This document shows positions 1 to 5,972 of a DNA stretch of 12,736 nucleotides, one piece after another. The position numbers were made by a program, and so were the translations under genes. The notes beneath the pieces were generated by a model, which worked only from the letters and a program-made list of their open reading frames with translations, did not search any database and had not been told where the DNA came from. Within the stretch, counting starts at the first letter, position 1. Every line of letters begins with the position of its first letter. Origin of the DNA: Bacillota bacterium (lineage in GTDB: Bacteria > Bacillota > Dethiobacteria > Dethiobacterales > Dethiobacteraceae); assembly GCA_024650095.1 (NCBI GenBank), contig JANKMV010000028.1, forward strand, positions 1-12,736, written 5' to 3'.

Positions 1-16
1 TAATTCAGTAGCAGTA

Positions 17-57
17 CACAAAAAATACCACCTCTATGAGAGATGGTATTTTTTGTG
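17..57. terminator. Strong hairpin terminator, probably bidirectional
   Basis: Two 19-nt arms (17-35 and 39-57) pair across a 3-nt ATG loop, with a single G-T wobble. The outer part of each arm is a run of six A or six T followed by CAC/GTG, so a transcript from either strand would end in a GC-containing hairpin and a U tract. It lies 8 nt past the stop codon of the ABC-2 permease on the minus strand and closes that operon. It may also stop a convergent gene lying to the left of the window. Confidence 0.9.
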
Positions 58-65
58 ACTAGTAC

Positions 66-1736
66 TTACGGTGAAACTATATCGCGATAACGTTGATTTG
101 CGATTTTAACCATGATTAAATAGGGAATGACACCTAGCACGAATGACACCATAGCAACGGCAAGATAAATAAGCGCCTCATTATACTGCTGCTTAACGAG
201 GAACATTGTACTTTGGTAGATGAGAAAATATAGGCCACCTGTCGCCACCATGCCGAGCACGACGTTCATATTTTGCTTAATGGCCTTTTGAGGATTATCC
301 CAGGTAAGATAGGGTCGTATTAAATCAATCAGTAAACTCACTGTAATGGCTGGGAGGCTAATACATAAGCCAAGGATAATCACCACAACCAGCTCTATGA
401 GAGTCCAGTTGGTGACGAAGAAGGACAAGAGAAAAACTAAGGGAATCGCCAGCATGGCGATCAAGAGGGAATACATAATTTTTCCCATAATCTGATCACG
501 TGGTGCAACGGGAATAACTTGGGAAATCCAAAATTGTTTCCCTTCTCGAGAAAAAGAGCTAGAGGATGCGGGAGCAAACGCGGCAATGAGGCCAACGAAT
601 GCGGCGCCACCTAAATTAATCAGTATTCGTGGTCCGGCACTCTGCAGCACGCTTAAAATAGGATCCATAGCATCACCCGCAACAAGGGGCACCGCCATGG
701 CAATGGGGATAATTAGAATGACGCCCACACTATTAAAGACATAAATAGGTGTACGTAATAACGTTTTAATCTCACGCATGGCGATGGCGAAAGCGGGGGA
801 TGACATGTGTGACATTTTCTTCTCCAACTGACTCGCCGATATATTCTTACTCGCCGTGACTTCGTCCCCACCAATGAGGCCACGGTAAAAAAGACGGTCC
901 CCCAAGAAGAGCATGACGGCTACACCAGCGAAACTAATTGCGGTAAAAATGGCTAAATTAAATAATGCAGTCAATCCACCCGCAGTCATGGCTCGCGTTG
1001 CTACCAGTGCTGGTGGATACATGCGAGACATGATACGCACTAATCCTTCTTCTGCAAATATTAAATTCATTACCTCTTCCTGCGACATGGGTGCAAACTT
1101 GGTTGTAAAATAGTTAAAAACAATGATCAGAACAATCATTAACCCCATGCCAAGTAAGCGTAGAAGATCTTTGCGTTTGCCAAGGTTTGTTACCCGCATC
1201 ATCAATAGGACAGCCGCGGACACTATGGTTAAGGGAATTATGGGAAGCATGATTGTAATGAGCAGACCGGAGAGCCAGAAATAGAGCCCCGCACCTTGAC
1301 CTGTGCCAAAAATATAGAGCACAGGTAGCATTAATGGCAAGACTGTCAAATATTCCTGTACCAAAACCGTGGTAAACTTAGCGCCAATAATTTCGCGTGG
1401 TTGGAGAGGCAAGGGAATAAGTAGAGATAAGTCACGTGAAAAGTAAAAAGTAGACATCACAAATGCAATACCAAAGACCATTACCATCAGACTGATCATT
1501 ACCACAGCCATCGTTACGACAAATTCCGGTTGGCCCAATGAGTACCCGCTGCTGTATACCATTTGTACTATGTTGAGATAGACAAAAAGGTAAAGTGGGA
1601 TGATGCTGGCAATAAGTATGCCTGCTAGGGCAACGCCACCTACAATTTTCTTTTTATCGTGTTTCACGTACCACTTAAGAGCAGAGAGGTTAAAAGCGAC
1701 CTTAAGTTGTAACTTAATTAACGTTATCAGGTTCAT
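66..1736 (-). CDS. ABC-2 type exporter permease, about 12 membrane spans
   Basis: A 556-residue integral membrane protein, likely the transmembrane subunit of an ABC exporter working with the ATPase encoded just upstream. About twelve hydrophobic segments are visible, including residues 32-55, two helices in the first 120 residues, and four closely packed helices near the C-terminus. A charged cytoplasmic stretch in the middle (SQLEKKMSHM) is followed by a second half that repeats the helix-rich pattern. It resembles large Firmicute permeases of the PF16949-like type, but this family placement is from memory. The reading frame stays open 41 codons upstream, but those codons lie inside the ATPase gene. 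The ATG at 1736 overlaps the ATPase stop as ATGA, which points to translational coupling. The substrate is unknown. Confidence 0.88.
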   Translation of the reverse strand: MNLITLIKLQLKVAFNLSALKWYVKHDKKKIVGGVALAGILIASIIPLYLFVYLNIVQMVYSSGYSLGQPEFVVTMAVVMISLMVMVFGIAFVMSTFYFSRDLSLLIPLPLQPREIIGAKFTTVLVQEYLTVLPLMLPVLYIFGTGQGAGLYFWLSGLLITIMLPIIPLTIVSAAVLLMMRVTNLGKRKDLLRLLGMGLMIVLIIVFNYFTTKFAPMSQEEVMNLIFAEEGLVRIMSRMYPPALVATRAMTAGGLTALFNLAIFTAISFAGVAVMLFLGDRLFYRGLIGGDEVTASKNISASQLEKKMSHMSSPAFAIAMREIKTLLRTPIYVFNSVGVILIIPIAMAVPLVAGDAMDPILSVLQSAGPRILINLGGAAFVGLIAAFAPASSSSFSREGKQFWISQVIPVAPRDQIMGKIMYSLLIAMLAIPLVFLLSFFVTNWTLIELVVVIILGLCISLPAITVSLLIDLIRPYLTWDNPQKAIKQNMNVVLGMVATGGLYFLIYQSTMFLVKQQYNEALIYLAVAMVSFVLGVIPYLIMVKIANQRYRDIVSP

Positions 1737-2458
1737 GCCTCTGTCAACTCCAGGAATATTTTTTCCAGCGACCCTTCGTTTTGTGCTTGTTCTTTTAATT
1801 GGGACATGGTACCACAGGAAATAAGTTGACCACGGCGTATGATACCAATGCGGTCGCATAGCTTTTCTGCCACTTCCAAGACATGGGTAGAAAAGAAGAC
1901 CGTTTTCCCTTGGTCACAATGCTCACGCATGTATTCTTTTAAGTTATGTGCAGATTTAGGATCAAGCCCTACCATGGGTTCATCAAGAATAAATACATCC
2001 GGTTGATGAAGTAAGGCACCGATGAGGACAATTTTTTGCCGCATGCCGTGGGAGTAGCTTTGGATTAAGTTGCCCACTGATTTAGACATCTCAAAAAGCT
2101 CTAGAAAGCGCTCCATCCTCTCTTTGCGTGCTCTAGCGGGAACGCTATACACGTCCGCAAAAAAATTAAGATACTCCAGGCCAGATAATTTTTCGTAAAC
2201 CTCTGCGTTATCCGGCACGTAACTAATGGCACTTTTTACCTTAAGCGGCTCCTGCTCAATATCGTGACCTTTAACCTTGATGGTACCGCTATCACTCTTT
2301 AAAAGACCCACCAACATTTTAATCGTTGTTGTTTTTCCCGCACCATTGGGACCTAAAAAACCAAAAATCTCACCTGGTTTGATAGATAAATTTAGTTGAT
2401 CTACTGCTTTAATGGCACCCTTATTATAACTTTTTGAGACATTACTAAACTCTATCAC
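1733..2458 (-). CDS. ABC transporter ATP-binding protein (ABC-2 exporter)
   Basis: A 241-residue nucleotide-binding subunit that should power the downstream permease. Visible motifs are Walker A GPNGAGKTT (residues 36-44), the signature region SYSHGMRQK (134-142), Walker B VFILDEP (155-161) with the catalytic Glu, the D-loop GLD and the switch His in FSTHV (about 192). The signature is SHGMRQ in place of canonical LSGGQ, and the Q-loop position reads VPDN; both are usual in this exporter subfamily. The start codon is GTG, placed 6 nt from a perfect AGGAGGT (complement of 2465-2471). The stop overlaps the permease start. Substrate and regulator cannot be read from the sequence. Confidence 0.93.
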   Translation of the reverse strand: MIEFSNVSKSYNKGAIKAVDQLNLSIKPGEIFGFLGPNGAGKTTTIKMLVGLLKSDSGTIKVKGHDIEQEPLKVKSAISYVPDNAEVYEKLSGLEYLNFFADVYSVPARARKERMERFLELFEMSKSVGNLIQSYSHGMRQKIVLIGALLHQPDVFILDEPMVGLDPKSAHNLKEYMREHCDQGKTVFFSTHVLEVAEKLCDRIGIIRRGQLISCGTMSQLKEQAQNEGSLEKIFLELTEA

Positions 2459-2556
2459 CGCACGACCTCCTCTTCTCAGTACAGAATAATAGTTATCACT
2501 CTACTACTATTTCTACCCACAATAAACATCTTCCTTTCATGAGTTTGTTAAGTTTA

Positions 2557-2572
2557 TGCAACAGATGTTGCA
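2557..2572. repeat. 16-bp inverted repeat upstream of the ABC-2 operon
   Basis: TGCAACA and TGTTGCA flank a 2-nt centre (GA), giving perfect 7-bp arms in the otherwise AT-rich gap between the matrix locus and the ABC-2 ATPase start. It lies about 100 nt upstream of that gene, so it could be an operator for an unseen regulator. The stem has no adjacent U run and is unlikely to be a terminator. No convincing -35/-10 pair was found beside it; TATTAT closer to the gene is the best weak -10. Confidence 0.35.
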
Positions 2573-2593
2573 ATAAAAATTAACAATCAGCAA

Positions 2594-2618
2594 GGCCAGC
2601 CCTCAATGAAGGCTGGCC
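2594..2618 (-). terminator. Hairpin after the matrix locus, probable terminator
   Basis: Arms GGCCAGCC (2594-2601) and GGCTGGCC (2611-2618) form a perfect 8-bp GC-rich stem with a 9-nt loop, starting 11 nt past the stop of the last matrix gene. On the minus strand it is followed by T-rich sequence (TTGCTGATTGTTAATTTTTA) in place of a clean U run, so termination may be partial. It separates the matrix genes from the ABC-2 operon. Confidence 0.6.
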
Positions 2619-2629
2619 GTATCATCTAC

Positions 2630-3256
2630 CTAAATTTCTTTTACTTGGCTTCTTCTGCGCACAATGATACCGACAACGAAGATAATGACACCTGCGAGTA
2701 GTAAGATGGTATCAAAACCGCTAGTGGGGGGTGTTGGCGGAGCGGGAGGGGGTGCTCCCTCTTGAGTCGCAGTAAAGACCAGTTTAACCGCAAGTGTACT
2801 GCCCTGGTATTCATTACCCGTCTCGGGTCCAGGCAAGTGCACCGTAAAATCAAGGACCTGGTCTTTGTCTGCCTCAATTTCACCCAATCTATATTGGCTA
2901 AAGCCGCTCATGGGACCCTTATACATTTCGACTCCCTGGTGTGCAATGGTCATGACTAACTGATGGTAAAGATCACCCTCACCCGTGGTGCCATCGGTCT
3001 TGGCCATACTCACAAACGCCGTAAATGGTCCGTTAGCAACATTACGAATCGTCATGGACGCTTGCATGGTGTCGCCAGGGTTCATGTTTCTCACATTAAA
3101 CAGAGCCGTGTCGGAGGGCTCAATACGCAGGCCCAACTCGTCACCAACCAGCTCCAAAGCAAAGACAACCCCCGGTTCGGCCATCATTGCTATGCTGCTT
3201 ATGATGAGCATAATCCCCAAGATAATCGCGATAGAGCTGATGGTTTTCCTCTTCAT
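2630..3256 (-). CDS. TasA/CalY-like secreted protein with C-terminal membrane anchor
   Basis: A 208-residue exported protein. An N-terminal hydrophobic segment (about residues 6-26) precedes VFA-LE, a plausible type I cleavage site. The MAWFTDT motif of its neighbours is absent. The beta-rich ectodomain contains FNVRNMNPGDTMQASMTI (53-70), like the NPGD segment of the neighbouring TasA-like protein, and LPGPETGNEYQG (141-152), nearly identical to that protein's SGPNTGNEYQG. A proline-rich linker (about 168-178) leads to a hydrophobic helix (about 182-199) and RRR. This is the layout of a wall-sorting signal, but the motif position reads PPTSG and not LPxTG. A ribosome binding site AAGGAGG lies 6 nt from the ATG. 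It is probably co-transcribed with the TasA-like gene and may tether fibres to the cell; that role is inference. Confidence 0.8.
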   Translation of the reverse strand: MKRKTISSIAIILGIMLIISSIAMMAEPGVVFALELVGDELGLRIEPSDTALFNVRNMNPGDTMQASMTIRNVANGPFTAFVSMAKTDGTTGEGDLYHQLVMTIAHQGVEMYKGPMSGFSQYRLGEIEADKDQVLDFTVHLPGPETGNEYQGSTLAVKLVFTATQEGAPPPAPPTPPTSGFDTILLLAGVIIFVVGIIVRRRSQVKEI

Positions 3257-3329
3257 ACGAGGCCTCCTTTTAACACGGCATGCAGTTTCGTACTACGTAT
3301 AAAACAGATGCTTATGTTTTCCTAGTCAA

Positions 3330-3359
3330 GCTATGGGCAAGCCCTGTGACACCCATAGC
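3330..3359 (-). other. Intercistronic hairpin between the two last matrix genes
   Basis: Perfect 8-bp arms GCTATGGG (3330-3337) and CCCATAGC (3352-3359) enclose a 14-nt loop, in the 120-bp gap between the TasA-like gene and the anchored protein. There is no U tract on the minus strand. It is more likely an mRNA-stability or attenuating stem that makes more of the upstream fibre gene than an efficient terminator. A smaller stem, AGTAGA/TCTACT (3364-3381), straddles the TasA-like stop codon. The function is inferred. Confidence 0.45.
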
Positions 3360-3376
3360 CGTAAGTAGAATGAACT

Positions 3377-4051
3377 CTACTCTTCTATCAAAGCGTCATA
3401 AGCGGCTTGCAGTGCTTCCATTTCGGCAATGGCTTCTGCATCGGTTACGTCAGCAATTTCTGGCGTAGTGACCAAGGTCCTAGTGGTGGTGTCAGCGGTG
3501 TTAAGAGCATCCCAAGGTGCATTGTGAGAAAATTGCACTGCTTCGCCAACTGCACTTAGGTTAAATACTTCACCTTGGTATTCATTGCCCGTGTTAGGGC
3601 CACTCAATGTTACTTCCACGAGGAGGGGAACTGTATAAACTCCAGGAGAAATAGCATTACCGATAAAGGGGAACTTATAGTAGTAGTATCCATCCGCAGC
3701 ATTATATTGCCACCAAAATCGTAACGCTGAAGGAATGGATAGTTCTACATTATCGCTACTCAAATTTCTTGCTTCCCATGCTTTTTCGAGATTAACTCTT
3801 AATTTAAGTTTTTTGCTACCTACATTCTGAAATGCCACCCCTACTAAACTGGTGTCGCCGGGGTTCCAATTATTTTCATTAAAGCAAAGTGATAAATGTC
3901 CCATTCCAGTTGCCTCAAGTTGAACTGTGCCCGCCTGAAATACAGCAGGATCAGACTCAACTGTGTCGGTAAACCAAGCCATTGTTGCGCCCGCGATGAG
4001 GGCAACTGCCAGTGCCAGCACGAGCATACTCATTAGTACTCTTTTTTTCAT
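3377..4051 (-). CDS. TasA/CalY-like SipW-dependent matrix fibre protein
   Basis: A 224-residue secreted protein of the TasA/camelysin type, which in Bacillus forms the protein fibres of biofilm matrix. The N-terminus (residues 1-24) is a hydrophobic signal ending in the SipW-type motif GATMAWFTDT (21-30). It is followed by AGTVQLEATG, then NWNPGD (61-66), NVGSKKLKLRV (77-87) and GPNTGNEYQG (151-160), all expected positions for the TasA beta-sandwich. The C-terminal tail (about 190-224) is Thr-rich, then helical and acidic (AEMEALQAAYDALIEE). GGAGG lies 8 nt from the ATG. The gene sits 45 nt below a c-di-GMP-I aptamer, so c-di-GMP probably controls its expression. It is the best candidate for the major fibre subunit. 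An exact orthologue of tasA or calY is not claimed. Confidence 0.88.
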   Translation of the reverse strand: MKKRVLMSMLVLALAVALIAGATMAWFTDTVESDPAVFQAGTVQLEATGMGHLSLCFNENNWNPGDTSLVGVAFQNVGSKKLKLRVNLEKAWEARNLSSDNVELSIPSALRFWWQYNAADGYYYYKFPFIGNAISPGVYTVPLLVEVTLSGPNTGNEYQGEVFNLSAVGEAVQFSHNAPWDALNTADTTTRTLVTTPEIADVTDAEAIAEMEALQAAYDALIEE

Positions 4052-4095
4052 TGTTCATTCCTCCACTTCATCTCTTTTACTTTTTCAATAAACTC

Positions 4096-4166
4096 GCCGG
4101 CAACCCGGCTGCCTCCTTACGAGGTCCATGGCTTTGCGTCCCTATCTTGCGATAGGTTTGCCCTGA
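4096..4166 (-). promoter_or_regulatory. Cyclic di-GMP-I (GEMM) riboswitch
   Basis: The minus strand reads the GEMM-I consensus blocks in order: GGGCAAACC, a hairpin CTATC-GCAA-GATAG with a GNRA tetraloop, GGGACGCAAAGCC, a short second hairpin (CCTC/GAGG), and AGCCGGGTTGCCGG. The closing P1 stem pairs GGCAA (4158-4162) with TTGCC (4099-4103). In the family these segments form the c-di-GMP pocket and the tetraloop-receptor contact. The TasA-like start codon is 45 nt below the aptamer. No hairpin plus U run lies between them, so control of translation is more likely than termination; CCTC of the second hairpin could pair with the ribosome binding site. No good sigma-A promoter is visible in the 90 nt above, so the aptamer may be internal to a longer transcript. 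Whether ligand turns expression on or off is not readable. Confidence 0.95.
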
Positions 4167-4254
4167 ACGGCACCAACAAGGACACGACACGTAATGAATT
4201 TTGTAGTAGCTGTTTAACACCCTCTTTCTCGGAGCTAATAATAATGGCCATAAT

Positions 4255-5208
4255 CTATGGATGTGGCCAAATATCGCTGGCATGATGGGAGGCCTGGATG
4301 GCCTCGACTTCTAGATGTACAGTGTACGTTCCGCCGCTGGCGTTTTCTGGTAAATAGCCGGTGAGACAAAGGGTAATTTCACCCGTCGTTGCGATAGGTT
4401 GGCTGTGATACCACCAAGTCACGGTATGGTTATTAACAGTTTCTGGCTCTCCCTTAGCCCACATATAGGGGCACGAGTCTAAAGTATGCCAAGAGATATT
4501 GTTGATTGTGCTATCCGTCTGACAAGATACAACGGCGTGGGCAGCAAGCATGAGCGTTTGCCCCGCAGTATAGGAGCCGGGGATAACATAGGTATATTCA
4601 CTAACATAATTGTGTTGTTTTTTAAAGGGGAACTGACCCGGAGGTGGATTGCCATTGGCGTTTGTAGGGATATCGTCAACATCTGTAGCCACAGCAAGAT
4701 GAGTTTCCAGCAGTTTGTAGCCGGCTTTTAGTTTGTATTTCACATGAAGAGCGTTATCCTGCAGCCAGACTTCTACATCACCACAGTGATCGTGCTGACC
4801 GGCTAACAAACGTGTGCTTTGCTTGCCAGAGCCTACATTATAGGTGAAATACATAGCCCAGTTACCTTGCCCATCAGGGTTGAATGGTCGACCTTCTCCC
4901 CATGCTGTCTCGTCTTTTCTCTCCATGCCCACGACGGGCCTAGCTCGTAGCATTATTTTTTTGCTACCTATATTCTTAATTGTCCAAACAAAATTTTTAG
5001 TCGTACCCGGTGTCCAGGAGATGGTCGTGGGATTTTGGGGTTGTGGCGTAATTGTTGTTGGCAGGACGTCAAGATCAACCGTACCCGCTTTCATTGCAAG
5101 GGGTTCGGGGGTGGCCGTGTCTGTAAACCAAGCCATGGTCACACCACCAGAAAAAAGTATGATCGCGGAAATGAGTATGATCGTGCTCCGAATGACTCTG
5201 GCTCTCAT
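4255..5208 (-). CDS. SipW-dependent TasA-like protein with an inserted domain
   Basis: A 317-residue secreted protein. A hydrophobic N-terminus (residues 8-25) ends in GVTMAWFTDT (22-31), almost identical to the TasA-like neighbour, so it is a likely SipW substrate. AMKAGTVDLDV (38-48), SWTPGTTKNF and IKNIGSKKIMLRARP (77-91) match the first half of the TasA-like fold. Residues 131-228 look like a separate domain inserted in it, with LLAGQHDHCGDVEVW, LHVKYKL, LLETHLAVATDVDDIP, GNPPPGQFPF and YTYVIP. That pattern recurs in other bacterial secreted proteins, recognised from memory and with no known function. The last 50 residues (GEITLCLTGYLPENASGGTY onward) resume the sandwich. Cys142, Cys229, Cys246 and Cys281 could form disulfides. 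AAGGAAG lies 6 nt from the ATG. It could be a minor or capping fibre subunit (inference). Confidence 0.82.
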   Translation of the reverse strand: MRARVIRSTIILISAIILFSGGVTMAWFTDTATPEPLAMKAGTVDLDVLPTTITPQPQNPTTISWTPGTTKNFVWTIKNIGSKKIMLRARPVVGMERKDETAWGEGRPFNPDGQGNWAMYFTYNVGSGKQSTRLLAGQHDHCGDVEVWLQDNALHVKYKLKAGYKLLETHLAVATDVDDIPTNANGNPPPGQFPFKKQHNYVSEYTYVIPGSYTAGQTLMLAAHAVVSCQTDSTINNISWHTLDSCPYMWAKGEPETVNNHTVTWWYHSQPIATTGEITLCLTGYLPENASGGTYTVHLEVEAIQASHHASDIWPHP

Positions 5209-5273
5209 AGAATTCTTCCTTTCCTTACTAAAGTTCTGCCTGACTAGAGCACTTATCTGTACAGCCTAATCGT

Positions 5274-5939
5274 TTAGCATGGATTATGTTCAGATGTAGA
5301 ATCTGATGCGGCAGAAGCGTCTTCATTGGGTGTCGCTTGTTCTCTTTGTGCTCGCCATTCCCTCGCATAGCGGAGGAGATTGCGTAGCTCGACAATGATG
5401 ATAACCAACCCTGGCAGGATAATCAGAGCCACCAGCCCTACTTTGGAACGACCCCAGTGTAAAATATAGCCGAGATAGGGAAGGGAAAATACCACTCTGC
5501 CAACTACGTTCTGTGCTAGTACCGGGTTTAGATCGTTTACATCATTGGCATCCCCACGCGTTGTAAAAAATAGGTGGCTATCCTCTTGATGGATGGTCAT
5601 GACACGATGGGTAGTAAGTTTATCTACGTCGGCGGGGGAACTGAAGGTGATAATATCACCCGTTGCGATATGACTGGCATCCACAGTTTCAAGGAAGGCA
5701 ATGCTCCCCATTTCAAAGGTTGGGCTCATGCTGCCCCCTAAGACAACATACATCTGATACCCAGCAATGTTGGGAGGTTTGCCGGTTATGCGACTTTGCC
5801 CCCAGGCAAAGATAATCGTTGCCATTAGAAGGAGTAAGATAGCAAAGATGATATTGCTTACGACCTGGAAAAATTTGCACCCGCATCTCTGAGTTTGTTC
5901 CTGTTTTGTACCTGGGGCCACATCTATATTCTCATCCAT
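5274..5939 (-). CDS. sipW: Signal peptidase I, SipW (ER-type, Ser/His)
   Basis: A 221-residue membrane protease of family S26B. It removes signal peptides of TasA-class matrix proteins on the outer face of the membrane. One membrane helix (about 25-47) precedes the catalytic domain, which has GGSMSPT with nucleophile Ser70, TTHRV with His111 where bacterial-type enzymes have Lys, and the acidic box TRGDAND (128-134). A second helix (about 166-187) is followed by a charged cytoplasmic tail. The Ser/His arrangement and the two flanking helices are characteristic of SipW and not of housekeeping SipS/LepB. GGAGGGGG lies 8 nt from the ATG. The gene sits 33 nt below the 400-aa gene and 65 nt above a SipW-type substrate, so it is probably co-transcribed with both. 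Confidence 0.95.
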   Translation of the reverse strand: MDENIDVAPGTKQEQTQRCGCKFFQVVSNIIFAILLLLMATIIFAWGQSRITGKPPNIAGYQMYVVLGGSMSPTFEMGSIAFLETVDASHIATGDIITFSSPADVDKLTTHRVMTIHQEDSHLFFTTRGDANDVNDLNPVLAQNVVGRVVFSLPYLGYILHWGRSKVGLVALIILPGLVIIIVELRNLLRYAREWRAQREQATPNEDASAASDSTSEHNPC

Positions 5940-5972
5940 AGATTTTTCCCCCTCCGGGCATGGTTGGCATCT

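Noticed and set aside
1737..1859. 41-codon extension of the ABC-2 permease into the ATPase gene
   Set aside because: The ATGA overlap at 1733-1736 gives a normal coupled start, and the extension is only the ATPase gene read in another frame.
2557..2572. The TGCAACA/TGTTGCA dyad considered as a terminator of the matrix locus
   Set aside because: It is short with a 2-nt centre that cannot form a proper loop, and it has no U tract. The GC-rich stem at 2594-2618 is the better terminator.
3257..3376. Possible second riboswitch above the 208-aa gene
   Set aside because: The segment contains a hairpin but none of the conserved blocks of c-di-GMP-I or other riboswitch families I can recognise.
4077..4283. 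68-codon open frame on the minus strand between the 317-aa gene and the TasA-like gene
   Set aside because: Most of it is the c-di-GMP-I aptamer, whose conserved bases explain the sequence. It has no ribosome binding site and the product looks random.
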